NCBI RefSeq assembly: GCF_028622875.1
Contig: NZ_CP117709.1
Location: forward strand, 5,955,001-6,019,000
DNA from: Streptomyces sp. MMBL 11-1
GTDB lineage: Bacteria; Actinomycetota; Actinomycetes; Streptomycetales; Streptomycetaceae
DNA: 64,000 nucleotides
Direction: 5' to 3'
Shown here: positions 1 to 7,746 of the stretch, in pieces
Layout: the number at the start of each line of letters is the position of its first letter
How positions within the stretch are numbered: the first letter of the stretch is position 1
Notes under the pieces: generated by a model
Database searches by the model: none
Told to the model about the DNA's origin: nothing
Seen by the model: the letters and a program-made list of their open reading frames with translations, nothing else
Translations under genes and position numbers: made by a program

Positions 1-1
1 C

Positions 2-934
2 GTGGGCGGCGGGGCGGCCGGCCTGAGCGGGGCGCTGGCCCTGGCGCGGGCCCGGCGTTCGGTCCTGGTGATCGACGCGGGCGAGCCCCGTAACGCGCCC
101 GCGTCCCATGTGCACAACTACCTGGGCCGCGAGTCGACCCCGCCCGGCGAGCTGCTGGCCATCGGCCGGGGCGAGGCCGCCGGGTACGGGGCGGAGATCG
201 TCGAGGGCCGGGTGGCCTCGGCCGAGCGGCTGCCGGGGGAGCAGGGCTTCCGGGTGGTCACGGAGGACGGCCGGAGCGTCGAGGCGCGCAGGCTGCTGGT
301 GACGACGGGGCTCGTCGACGAGCTGCCGCCCGTGCCCGGTCTGGCGGAGCGCTGGGGGCGCGAGGTGCTGCACTGCCCGTACTGCCACGGCCACGAGGTG
401 GCGGACCGCCCGATCGGTGTACTCGCCACCGGGCCCCTCGCCGTGCACCAGGCGCTGATGTGGCGGCAGTGGAGCCAGGACGTCACCCTCTTCCGCCACA
501 CCGGCCCGGAGCCCTCGGACGAGGAGTACGAGCAGCTCGCCGCCAGGGGTGTGGCCGTGGTGGACGGCGAGGTGACGGGCCTGGAGGTCGCGGACGACCG
601 GTTCACCGGCGTACGGCTGGCCGGCGGCCGGGTGATCCCGCGCGAGGCGCTGGTGGTCCAGGCGCGCTTCGTCGCACGTTCGGCCGTACTGGAGTCGCTG
701 GGGCTGGTTCCGGTCGACCAGGAGATGGGCGGCGAGGTGATCGGCACGTACATCCCCACCGACCCGACCGGCGCGACGGAGGTCCCCGGAGTCTGGGCGG
801 CGGGCAACGTCACCCGCCTCACCGAACAGGTCATCGGCGCCGCCGCGGCCGGCCTCATGGCGGCATCGGCGATCAACAGCGCTCTGATCACCGAGGACAC
901 CAGTGACGCGGTGGAGGCGCGGCGGCGCGCCTGA
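2..934 (+). CDS. NAD(P)/FAD-dependent oxidoreductase, thioredoxin reductase-like (5' truncated)
   Basis: The frame is open from the first bases, and the visible protein begins inside the FAD-binding GGGAAGLS loop, so the true start lies to the left of the window. A CPYCHGHE motif near residue 125 matches the redox CxxC of the thioredoxin-reductase-like dithiol oxidoreductases, and the C-terminal GVWAAGNVT segment is the second FAD motif. The family moves electrons between NADPH, FAD and a disulfide substrate in the cytoplasm. The substrate cannot be read from sequence; members occur both as general detoxification enzymes and as disulfide-forming enzymes in natural-product clusters. No partner gene is visible. 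Confidence 0.85.
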   Translation: MGGGAAGLSGALALARARRSVLVIDAGEPRNAPASHVHNYLGRESTPPGELLAIGRGEAAGYGAEIVEGRVASAERLPGEQGFRVVTEDGRSVEARRLLVTTGLVDELPPVPGLAERWGREVLHCPYCHGHEVADRPIGVLATGPLAVHQALMWRQWSQDVTLFRHTGPEPSDEEYEQLAARGVAVVDGEVTGLEVADDRFTGVRLAGGRVIPREALVVQARFVARSAVLESLGLVPVDQEMGGEVIGTYIPTDPTGATEVPGVWAAGNVTRLTEQVIGAAAAGLMAASAINSALITEDTSDAVEARRRA

Positions 935-982
935 GCGGGCGCGGCTGCGAGGACGGGACGCCGTGGCGCGGGCGGGGCGCGG

Positions 983-1153
983 TTACGGGAACACGGCCCC
1001 GAGGAGGTCCCGCGCCCACCCGAAGAACGCATGCGCCAGCACCGCCAGCAGCACCAGAATCCCGAGGATCACGACGGTGCCCCAGGAGCAGCTGCCCCCG
1101 GGCCCCGTCGAGGGCTCGTCCCGCCCGCCCAGCTCCGCATCGAACAGATCCAT
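983..1153 (-). CDS. small single-pass membrane protein (56 aa), hypothetical
   Basis: A 56-codon reading frame starts with ATG at 1153 and ends with TAA at 983-985. The N-terminal half is acidic and glycine-rich (MDLFDAELGGRDEPS), followed by one hydrophobic segment (TVVILGILVLLAVLAHAFF, about residues 26-44) and a short tail with an aromatic and basic residues. Codon third positions are G/C rich, as expected of a real gene. It is convergent with the reductase upstream. I do not recognise a family; the layout suggests a small inner-membrane protein with an acidic cytoplasmic head. Confidence 0.5.
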   Translation of the reverse strand: MDLFDAELGGRDEPSTGPGGSCSWGTVVILGILVLLAVLAHAFFGWARDLLGAVFP

Positions 1154-1330
1154 GACACGTACCCGCCCCGCCCCGTCACCATCACCCGAGACCGGGTGAC
1201 CCGAGCCCCCCGGCTCCGTGGGGTGCAGCCTCGCACGGTCCGGACGGGCCCGTGGAGCCGGCGCCGTACTCAGGGAGAGGGGCGAACGTACTCAGTCCGT
1301 CGGCTCGGCCTTCCCGGTGCGGGAGGCCGG

Positions 1331-1420
1331 CCCGTGCCGGTGCGACCCGTGCTGGTCCCGCCCGTGCCGGTCCGGCCCGTGCCGGTGCGACCCGTGCTGG
1401 TCCCGCCCGTGCCGGTCCAC
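1331..1420. repeat. six tandem 15-bp repeats (two 45-bp higher-order units)
   Basis: Six consecutive 15-mers share the core CCCGTGCYGGT. They are arranged A-B-C-A-B-C', so 1329-1373 and 1374-1418 form an exact 45-bp duplication. Translated on the minus strand it would give Gly-Thr-Arg or His-Arg-Gly repeats, but no such frame has a convincing start. Apart from this, the 1154-1574 interval holds only a possible promoter and ribosome site for the next gene. Confidence 0.85.
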
Positions 1421-1574
1421 CCTTGCCCGTCCGGCGTAACGCAGGCAGGCCAATGACGGAGCTCCCGGGTGACGGGCGGGGCCGGTGGATGTGTGAGTTC
1501 CGGTTGAGGGGATACGCGGAGTGTCCCGGCACCACGAGGGTGCGGGGGCGTCGGCAACGTAAAGGGAGATTTCC

Positions 1575-1841
1575 GTGGGCATCATCGCCTGGATCCTCAT
1601 CGGCCTGTTCGCGGGGCTCATCGCCAAGGCGCTGATGCCCGGCAAGGACCCCGGGGGCTGCCTCATCACGATCGTCATCGGCATCGTGGGCGGGCTGCTC
1701 GGCGGCTGGCTGGGCAAGGTGATCTTCGGCGTCGACTCGATCGACGGATTCTTCAGCCTGTCGACGTGGATCGCCGCAGTCGTCGGCTCGGTGATCGTCC
1801 TGCTCGTCTACCGCATGGTCGCGGGACAGCGATCGCGGTGA
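1575..1841 (+). CDS. GlsB/YeaQ/YmgE-family stress-response membrane protein
   Basis: This 88-residue protein is almost entirely hydrophobic with glycine-rich turns. Three membrane segments are visible: about residues 2-17, 30-52 and 64-83. The family signature GLxAKxLMPGxDPGGC near residues 14-32 is intact. It is known as transglycosylase-associated or GlsB/YeaQ protein, a small inner-membrane protein tied to general stress in many bacteria; its biochemical role is unknown. The GTG start at 1575 follows a purine-rich AAAGGGAG at good spacing. Its position just before a catalase fits a stress role, but that is inference. Confidence 0.85.
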   Translation: MGIIAWILIGLFAGLIAKALMPGKDPGGCLITIVIGIVGGLLGGWLGKVIFGVDSIDGFFSLSTWIAAVVGSVIVLLVYRMVAGQRSR

Positions 1842-1985
1842 CGCGGCGCGGAAAACCGTCGGAGGCGATTGCTCAACAAGTCAATTCGTCCATGTTTGCC
1901 TACATTGGCAGAGGATCAGCAGGGCAGCCGTAGCAGGAGCCATCGCCGACACGTCTGCGGAAGACGAACAAGAGGGAACGACGAC

Positions 1986-3509
1986 ATGACCGACACCTCT
2001 CGCAAACCGACCACCTCCGACTCCGGCGCCCCGGTGGAGAGCGACGAGCATTCGCTCACCGTCGGGCCCGGCGGGCCGATCCTGCTCCAGGACTCCTACC
2101 TGATTGAGCAGATGGCCCAGTTCAACCGCGAACGCATCCCCGAACGCCAGCCGCACGCCAAGGGAAGCGGTGCCTTCGGCACGTTCGAGGTGACCGCGGA
2201 CGTCTCCCGGTACACGAAGGCCGCACTCTTCCAGCCCGGCGCCACGACCGACCTGGTCATCAGGTTCTCCACCGTCGCGGGGGAGCGGGGCAGCCCGGAC
2301 ACCTGGCGGGACCCGCGCGGCTTCGCGGTGAAGTTCTACACCAGCGAAGGCAACTACGACATGGTGGGCAACAACACCCCCGTGTTCTTCGTGAAGGACC
2401 CGATGAAGTTCCAGCACTTCATCCGGTCGCAGAAGCGCCGTGCGGACAACAACCTCCGCGACCACGACATGCAGTGGGACTTCTGGACCCTCTCGCCGGA
2501 GTCGGCCCACCAGGTCACGTGGCTGATGGGCGACCGGGGCATCCCGCGGACCTGGCGCCACATGAACGGCTACACCTCGCACACGTACATGTGGATCAAC
2601 GCCGAGGGCAAGCGGTTCTGGGTGAAGTACCACTTCAAGACCGACCAGGGCATCGAGACGTTCACGCAGCACGAGGCCGACCAGATGGCCGCCGCGGACA
2701 CGGACTACCACACGCGTGATCTCTTCGAGCACATCCGCGACGGGGAGTACCCGAGCTGGACGCTGAAGGTCCAGATCATGCCGTACGAGGACGCGAAGGA
2801 CTACCGGTTCAACCCGTTCGACCTGACCAAGGTGTGGCCGCACGGCGACTACCCGCTGATCGAGGTCGGCCGGATGACGCTGGACCGCAACCCCACGGAC
2901 AACCACGCCGAGATCGAGCAGGCGGCCTTCCAGCCGAACAACTTCGTCCCCGGCATCGGCCCGAGCCCGGACCGCATGCTGCTGGCCCGGCTGTTCAGCT
3001 ACGCGGACTCGCACCGCTACCGCATCGGCGGCAACTACCAGCAGCTCCCCGTCAACGCCCCCGTCGTCCCGGTGCACACGTACTCCAAGGACGGGGCGAT
3101 GGCGTACCGGAAGACCACCGACCCGGTCTACGCCCCGAACTCCAAGGGCGGCCCGGCGGCCGACACGGAGCGCTACGGCACCCCGCCGAGCTGGTACGCC
3201 GACGGTGACATCACCCGGGCGGCCTACGTCGACCATGCCGAGGACGACGACTGGGGGCAGGCGGGCACCATGGTCCGTGAGGTCCTGGACGACGCCGCGC
3301 GGGACCGGCTGGTGGACAACATCGTCGGCCATCTGCTGAACGGTGTGACCGAGCCGGTGCTGAAGCGGGCGTTCCAGTACTGGTCGAACGTCGACAGCAC
3401 GCTCGGCAAGCGCGTCGAGCAGGGCGTCCGCGCGAAGGCGGACGAGAAGGACCCCAAGGCGGCGGAGCAGGGCAACCCCGCGCGCTCGTCGATGCAGCGC
3501 AAGGCCTGA
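1986..3509 (+). CDS. monofunctional haem catalase
   Basis: The product (507 aa, cytoplasmic) dismutates hydrogen peroxide to water and oxygen. Catalase landmarks are all present: the distal His in RQPHAKGSG (about residue 57), the catalytic Asn in the VGNNTPVFF motif (about residue 129), and the proximal haem-ligand Tyr in [12 protein letters not shown] (about residue 339). Length fits the small-subunit class. The ATG at 1986 follows AACAAGAGGGAACGACG; an upstream in-frame extension lacks a ribosome site and family similarity. A strong hairpin follows the stop. No adjacent Fur-type repressor gene is present, unlike some streptomycete catalase loci. Confidence 0.97.
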   Translation: MTDTSRKPTTSDSGAPVESDEHSLTVGPGGPILLQDSYLIEQMAQFNRERIPERQPHAKGSGAFGTFEVTADVSRYTKAALFQPGATTDLVIRFSTVAGERGSPDTWRDPRGFAVKFYTSEGNYDMVGNNTPVFFVKDPMKFQHFIRSQKRRADNNLRDHDMQWDFWTLSPESAHQVTWLMGDRGIPRTWRHMNGYTSHTYMWINAEGKRFWVKYHFKTDQGIETFTQHEADQMAAADTDYHTRDLFEHIRDGEYPSWTLKVQIMPYEDAKDYRFNPFDLTKVWPHGDYPLIEVGRMTLDRNPTDNHAEIEQAAFQPNNFVPGIGPSPDRMLLARLFSYADSHRYRIGGNYQQLPVNAPVVPVHTYSKDGAMAYRKTTDPVYAPNSKGGPAADTERYGTPPSWYADGDITRAAYVDHAEDDDWGQAGTMVREVLDDAARDRLVDNIVGHLLNGVTEPVLKRAFQYWSNVDSTLGKRVEQGVRAKADEKDPKAAEQGNPARSSMQRKA

Positions 3510-3563
3510 AGCCTCAGCCTCTGGGCCGCGCCCCCGCTCGGGACGGCGCGGGCCCGGGGCCCC

Positions 3564-3604
3564 AGCAGGCCCGCATCCCGTCCACGGCGGGGTGCGGGCC
3601 TGCT
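3564..3604. terminator. hairpin after catalase gene
   Basis: A 17-bp stem with one mismatch (left arm 3564-3580, right arm 3588-3604) closes a 7-nt loop 55 bases after the catalase stop. It has no U-run, as is common for streptomycete terminators. Confidence 0.7.
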
Positions 3605-3710
3605 CACCCATGTGCCGGGGCCACGCACTCGGTCGTCCTGGGGCCCTGGGACCCCAGGAGAGCCGCGCTCGTCCCTGGTTCTATGCTGGCCGCGATCGCA
3701 GGGGGCGACG

Positions 3711-3908
3711 ATGCGGCGATACGACTGGTACGGCGGCGAGGAGTCCGAGCGGAACCCGGACGCCGAGGCCGAGGCGCTCAGGGCGAAGGTGCACGCCGGT
3801 CTCGCGGGGAGCTGCGGGCTGTTGGTGCTGTTGGCCGTCGCCGCGGTGGTGGCTCTGGTGGTCGTGGTCGTGGGGCCGGTCTGGGCTTTCCTGTCCGGGC
3901 GTGCGTGA
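3711..3908 (+). CDS. small single-pass membrane protein (65 aa), hypothetical
   Basis: The ATG at 3711 follows a GGGGGCGACG ribosome-binding stretch. The N-terminal 30 residues are charged (RRYDWYGGEESERNPD) and cytoplasmic in character. One long hydrophobic helix (LLVLLAVAAVVALVVVVVGPVW, about residues 38-59) ends in a short basic tail. I recognise no family. It stands alone between two hairpins. Confidence 0.6.
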   Translation: MRRYDWYGGEESERNPDAEAEALRAKVHAGLAGSCGLLVLLAVAAVVALVVVVVGPVWAFLSGRA

Positions 3909-3957
3909 TCCGGCCGAGGTGGATTGCCCGGCAGCCGCCACGGCGGCCCGCCCCCTC

Positions 3958-3978
3958 GGTACGGAATCACTCCGTACC
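3958..3978. terminator. hairpin between convergent genes
   Basis: Perfect 8-bp arms GGTACGGA / TCCGTACC around a 5-nt loop lie between the 65-aa membrane protein gene and the convergent NUDIX gene, so the hairpin could serve both. Confidence 0.6.
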
Positions 3979-3991
3979 GGTACGGGATCGC

Positions 3992-4465
3992 TCAGTGCTG
4001 GATCAGGCCGCCGACCGGGACGGGCGCCACGTGCCCGGAGGGCGGCAGGGTCCGCGCCAGGGCGAGCCCGACGTCCACCAGTGACGACCGGCGCAGGCGG
4101 GCGACCTCGGGCAGCGGGGTCCACACCGGCTCGACGGTGTCGCCGTTCGGCTCCGGCCGCAGCCGGCCGCCGGTGACGCGTACGTGATAGAAGACCCCGA
4201 CGTTCTGCAGCTCGGGCGCACCGGGCCGGCGGCGCTCGCCCTCCGGAACCACCCGTGAGTCCAGGCCGAGCAGCCGCTCGACCACCGCCTCCAGGCCGGT
4301 CTCCTCGGCGACCTCCCGGATCACCGCGTCGTACGGGTCCTCCGCGTGCTCGACCCCACCGCCCGGGAGGGTCCACGCCCTCTCACCGCCCGGACCCACG
4401 GCAAGCGCGAGCAGTACCCGCCCGTCCTCGATGCACACCGCGTACGCGGCCAGTCGCCGATCCAT
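3992..4465 (-). CDS. NUDIX hydrolase
   Basis: The 157-residue product hydrolyses a nucleoside diphosphate linked to another moiety. The full NUDIX box (Gx5Ex7REVxEETGL) lies at about residues 35-58, after a short beta-strand region. I chose the ATG at 4465 (MDRRLAAYAVC) because the family normally starts just before the first strand; an ATG at 4522 would add 19 low-complexity residues. Neither has a good ribosome site. It diverges from the GNAT gene. Substrate unknown. Confidence 0.85.
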   Translation of the reverse strand: MDRRLAAYAVCIEDGRVLLALAVGPGGERAWTLPGGGVEHAEDPYDAVIREVAEETGLEAVVERLLGLDSRVVPEGERRRPGAPELQNVGVFYHVRVTGGRLRPEPNGDTVEPVWTPLPEVARLRRSSLVDVGLALARTLPPSGHVAPVPVGGLIQH

Positions 4466-4536
4466 GCGGGGAGGTTGTCCCCGGCCTGCGGGACCCCCTC
4501 CACCGCTCAAGATCATCGCCATGCAGAATGACCCGT

Positions 4537-5142
4537 ATGTCGATAACGAACACTCCCCGGGCGGCCACGCTCGATGACGCCCCGGAGATCAGCCGCACCC
4601 TGGCCCGCGCCTTCGCCGACGACCCGATGATGGGGTGGTTCTTCCCTGGAGGCGCCTCGCGCGAGCCCGACCTGGTCCGTTACTTCACCACGATCTTCAC
4701 CCGGCAGTACGGCCTTCACGGGGTGTGCGAGCGCACCGCGTCGGCGGCCGCGTTCTGGGTGGCGCCGGAGGGGCAGGAGAAGGCCGTTCCGGACGCGGAG
4801 ACCGTCGCGGAGCTGGAGGAGATCCTGGGCGACCGGGCGCCCCTGTTCCGGGAGGCCGTCGAGGCCGCCGCCCAGCAGGGGCCCAAGGAACCGCACTGGT
4901 ACCTCGCGGTCGTCGGCGCGGACCCGGCCGCCCGGGGCCAGGGGCACGGGGCGGCGCTGCTGCGCTCCGGGCTCGCCAAGGCGGACGCGGCGGGCCTGCC
5001 GGTCTACCTGGAGTCCTCCAAGCCCGACAACCTGCCGTTCTACGAGCACTTCGGCTTCACCGTGCTCGGCGAGGCCCGGCTGCCGGGCGACGGCCCGCTG
5101 CTGTGGGTGATGCGGCGCGAACCCGTCTCCTCCGGCCGGTAG
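4537..5142 (+). CDS. GNAT-family N-acetyltransferase
   Basis: The 201-residue protein carries the acetyl-CoA binding motif A as RGQGHGAALL (about residues 133-142), and the C-terminal strand NLPFYEHFGFTVLGE is typical of the fold. It transfers an acetyl group from acetyl-CoA to an amine; the acceptor is not predictable. ATG 4537 is preceded by another in-frame ATG at 4528, and neither has a clear ribosome site. A perfect palindromic terminator follows. Confidence 0.85.
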   Translation: MSITNTPRAATLDDAPEISRTLARAFADDPMMGWFFPGGASREPDLVRYFTTIFTRQYGLHGVCERTASAAAFWVAPEGQEKAVPDAETVAELEEILGDRAPLFREAVEAAAQQGPKEPHWYLAVVGADPAARGQGHGAALLRSGLAKADAAGLPVYLESSKPDNLPFYEHFGFTVLGEARLPGDGPLLWVMRREPVSSGR

Positions 5143-5152
5143 CCGGACGACG

Positions 5153-5194
5153 GCGGCGAGGAGCCCCGGGACGCGTCCCGGGGCTCCTCGCCGC
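5153..5194. terminator. perfect 42-bp palindrome, terminator
   Basis: Each 21-base half is the exact reverse complement of the other, with centre GACGCGTC and the outermost bases GCGGCGAG / CTCGCCGC. It lies 10 bases after the GNAT stop and faces the 3' end of the next minus-strand gene, so it could act in both directions. Confidence 0.8.
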
Positions 5195-5264
5195 GTGGTG
5201 CTGGACCGGGGGACGGTGATCTCGGCCGGGTCCCCGCCCGCCAGGAGCTACGTCGCCCTCTCCG

Positions 5265-5729
5265 TCAGGCGCGAGCGCTGTACCAGGACGTGCATCCGTA
5301 GCTCTTCTTGCCCTTCATGACGCATCCCCGGACCTTGAGCTTCGAGTTCTCCTTGAGGTTCTTCGTCTTCTGCTTCTTGGCGGGAGCCGTCTTCCCCGCC
5401 GTGCTGATGTCGATGACGATCTTGCCGGTGGATACCTGCTTCACCTGGCCGCGAATGGCATACCCGTCCCTGACGAAATCGTTCAGGTACAGCGTGTCGC
5501 CGAGGTGGCTGCCCGGCGCGAGGTCGTTGGACCAGAACACGGTTCCGATGTCCTCGACGCCGTGATAGAGCCTGAGGAGCCGGTCGTTCTTGTCCTTGAG
5601 GTCTGCGCTCTTCCACGTGAGCCTGGGAGCCGCGTGGGCGGTGGGGGCGGTGAGGGCGAAACCCGACAGTGCTGCGACGACCACGGCGGTCACGGCGGTG
5701 GCACGTCGGGTGGCCTTCATTTTCCGCAT
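5265..5729 (-). CDS. secreted protein of unknown function (154 aa)
   Basis: A Sec signal peptide is clear: basic n-region MRKMKATRR, hydrophobic core (AVTAVVVAALSGFAL) and an AHA-AP cleavage site near residue 34. The mature ~120 residues are predicted to be beta-rich, with a lysine-rich stretch (KKQKTKNLKENSK) and two Cys close to the C-terminus (RGCVMKGKKSYGCTSW) that could form a disulfide. The ATG at 5729 follows GAGAGGAACAGC. I recognise no family; the W-S-x-D and LGDTLYLND pieces suggest a small beta-barrel, which is inference. Confidence 0.75.
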   Translation of the reverse strand: MRKMKATRRATAVTAVVVAALSGFALTAPTAHAAPRLTWKSADLKDKNDRLLRLYHGVEDIGTVFWSNDLAPGSHLGDTLYLNDFVRDGYAIRGQVKQVSTGKIVIDISTAGKTAPAKKQKTKNLKENSKLKVRGCVMKGKKSYGCTSWYSARA

Positions 5730-5906
5730 GCTGTTCCTCTCGTGCTCCAGGGAAATTCACCCCCGCGCCGAGGCGCTCAAGTCCCGTTCTCGCGCAGGGG
5801 TGTTGGGCGTAAGTTTGCCAAGACTTTACGTACGGGGCAACGGCGACATGCCGCACCGGCCCACCCGGCCGCGACCGCGGCCCTCACTCTCCGTCGAGAG
5901 GCGCGC

Positions 5907-6464
5907 TCAGCTCGCCGCCCACGTCTCCGGCGCCCACACCCCCGACCGCTTCAGCGACGCCGGGCAGTGGCGGAAGATCTCGTCGATCTCGACGACCAGG
6001 GCGAGCTTCGGGCGCTGGCCCTTCACCGTCATCGCGTCGAAGAACGGGGCGTCCGTGACGAGGTGGGCCCGGCCGTTGACGCGCAGGACGTCCATCGCAC
6101 CGGGTATCAGGTAGAGCAGGCCCACGCGCGGGTTCGCCAGGATGTTGTGGAAGCTGTCCGCACGGCGGTTGCCCGGGCGGTCGGGGAGGGCGATGGTGCC
6201 CGGGTCCAGGACGTGGGTGAAACCGGGGGCGCCGCCGCGCGGGATGGCGTCGCAGTTCCCGGCCGCGTCCGACGTGGCCATGGTGCAGAGCGGCGAGCGG
6301 GCCAGCAGGTCCAGGTCGTCCTCGGTGAGCCGGTCGTGGACCTTGTCGATGACGATCGGGTGCGGGGTGCCCAGGAGCTCGCGCAGTTCGTCCGCCGAGC
6401 CCAGGGGCACGGCCCCGGCCAGCGGACCGGTGGCGGGGGTGACGGGGGCGGCGGCGTACGACAA
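5907..6464 (-). CDS. PPOX-class FMN-dependent flavoprotein (MSMEG_1061-like)
   Basis: The 185-residue product has the pyridoxamine-phosphate-oxidase-like split barrel: a C-terminal strand pair, the SPLCTMATSDAAGNCDAIPRG stretch, the PDRPGNRRADSFHNILANP flavin-contact segment and the LRVNGRAHLV strand. It matches what I know of the MSMEG_1061 family, which binds FMN or a deazaflavin; the reaction is not established. I place the start at TTG 6464, which has a GGAG seven bases upstream; no ATG or GTG is as well placed. It is divergent from the siderophore importer and shares its promoter region with an iron-box-like site, so iron control is likely. Confidence 0.8.
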   Translation of the reverse strand: MSYAAAPVTPATGPLAGAVPLGSADELRELLGTPHPIVIDKVHDRLTEDDLDLLARSPLCTMATSDAAGNCDAIPRGGAPGFTHVLDPGTIALPDRPGNRRADSFHNILANPRVGLLYLIPGAMDVLRVNGRAHLVTDAPFFDAMTVKGQRPKLALVVEIDEIFRHCPASLKRSGVWAPETWAAS

Positions 6465-6517
6465 GGAAGTGCTCCGGAGCTCGTGGGGTGCGGCAGCGCG
6501 TGGTCGAACAGGCGCTG

Positions 6518-6536
6518 TTAGGGTGACCTTACTTTG
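6518..6536. promoter_or_regulatory. iron-box-like operator (DmdR/IdeR type), imperfect
   Basis: TTAGGGTGACCTTACTTTG matches 11 of 19 positions of the actinobacterial iron box TTAGGTTAGGCTAACCTAA. It lies between the PPOX gene (start 6464) and the divergent importer operon. DmdR/IdeR with ferrous iron represses from such sites. Confidence 0.55.
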
Positions 6537-6640
6537 GGACCCCTTGTGTTCCCCGTCCGGGGTGGACCGGCCGACGAGGGCGTCACCCGTGCCCTGGGGG
6601 AAGCCCCCGGCGCCGACGAGCAAGGGTTGAGGAACGAACA

Positions 6641-6682
6641 GTGCACCACCGCATTCCCGCCGCCCCGGTGACCGGGTCGTGA
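6641..6682 (+). CDS. possible 13-residue leader peptide upstream of the permease
   Basis: GTG at 6641 follows a good ribosome site (GAGGAACGAACA) and opens a 13-codon frame, MHHRIPAAPVTGS. Its TGA stop overlaps the GTG start of the first permease (GTGA). No comparable ribosome site sits directly before the permease start, so translation of the permease may depend on this short frame. It could also be chance. Confidence 0.35.
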   Translation: MHHRIPAAPVTGS

Positions 6683-7746
6683 GCGGCCCGGCCCTCCTGG
6701 CGAAGGAGAAGCCGTCGGGCGGCGGCAAGGAGACGCGGCGCAAGCGCAGCCGGCCCGTACTCGCGCTCGGGCTGCTCGCCGCCCTCGCCGTGCTCTTCCT
6801 CACCGTCGTCGCCAGCCTCGCCGTCGGCTCCGGCGACGTGCCCTTCCGGGACGTCGTCGACGGGGTCCTCGACCCGGACACCTCGGTCAAGGGCCAGCTC
6901 ATCGTCCAGGAGGTCCGCATCCCGCGCACCGTCGCCGGCCTGCTCGCGGGCGCCGCCCTCGGCCTCGCGGGCACGGTGATGCAGGGCGTCGCCCGTAACC
7001 CCCTCGCCGACCCCCAGCTCCTCGGCATCAACGCGGGCGCGTCCGTGGCCGTGGTGTGCTCGATCACCCTGCTCGGGTTCACCGCCGCCACCCAGTTCAT
7101 CTGGTTCGGCTTCCTCGGCGCGCTGCTCGCCGCCCTCCTCGTGTACGGGGTCGGCTCGCTCGGCCGGGAAGGCGCCACCCCGGTCAAGCTGGCGCTGGCG
7201 GGGGCCGCGACCGCCGCCGTCCTCACCTCGGTCACCAGCGCGATCCTGCTCCAGGACCGGGGGAGCTACGACCAGTTCCGGTTCTGGCAGCTCGGGGCGC
7301 TGAACGCCCGGTCCTCCGAGGTGCTGTGGCAGGTCTCGCCGTTCATCGCGGCCGGTGTCGTCCTCGCGCTGGCCCTCGGTCCGCAGCTCAACGCCCTCTC
7401 CCTCGGCGACGACCTGGCCCGCGGCCTCGGCCAGCGGGTCGGGACCATCCGGATGGTGTCCGCCCTCGCCGTGGTGATCCTCTGCGGCGCGGCCACCGTC
7501 GTCGCCGGGCCCGTCGGCTTCGTCGGGCTCGCCGTACCGCACGCCGCCCGGCTCATCACCGGCCCCGACTACCGCTGGGTGCTCCCGTACAGCATGGTGC
7601 TCGCCCCGGTCATGCTGCTCGTCGCCGACATCGTCGGCCGGGTCATCGCCCGCCCGGGAGAGGTCCAGGTCGGCGTGATCACGGCCGCCATCGGCTGCAT
7701 CCCGTTCATCTGGCTGGTCCGGCGCAGGAAGCTGGTGGAACTGTGA
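6679..7746 (+). CDS. FecCD-family iron-siderophore ABC transporter permease 1
   Basis: The 355-residue protein has a basic cytoplasmic N-terminus and about nine hydrophobic segments typical of BtuC/FecCD permeases. Family hallmarks are RIPRTVAGLLAGAALGLAGTVMQGVARNPLADP near residue 75 and the coupling-helix region GPVGFVGLAVPHAARL near residue 280. It forms the membrane channel with the next gene for ferric-siderophore import. It overlaps the next gene by 4 bases (GTGA), so the operon is translationally coupled. Start GTG 6679 abuts a possible leader peptide. Confidence 0.93.
   Translation: MSGPALLAKEKPSGGGKETRRKRSRPVLALGLLAALAVLFLTVVASLAVGSGDVPFRDVVDGVLDPDTSVKGQLIVQEVRIPRTVAGLLAGAALGLAGTVMQGVARNPLADPQLLGINAGASVAVVCSITLLGFTAATQFIWFGFLGALLAALLVYGVGSLGREGATPVKLALAGAATAAVLTSVTSAILLQDRGSYDQFRFWQLGALNARSSEVLWQVSPFIAAGVVLALALGPQLNALSLGDDLARGLGQRVGTIRMVSALAVVILCGAATVVAGPVGFVGLAVPHAARLITGPDYRWVLPYSMVLAPVMLLVADIVGRVIARPGEVQVGVITAAIGCIPFIWLVRRRKLVEL

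Noticed and set aside
1470..1530. SigB-like promoter (GTTGAGGGGATAC) upstream of the GlsB-family gene
   Set aside because: The -10-like element has an extra base against the consensus, so I could not support it.
1292..1717. Minus-strand frame giving His/Arg/Gly repeats (HGRDQHGSHRHG)
   Set aside because: Generated by the 15-mer DNA repeat; it runs through a real gene on the other strand and has no credible start.
1862..1985. Fur-type operator before the catalase gene
   Set aside because: Only a weak TGCC-N6-GGCA palindrome is visible, and no repressor gene is adjacent.
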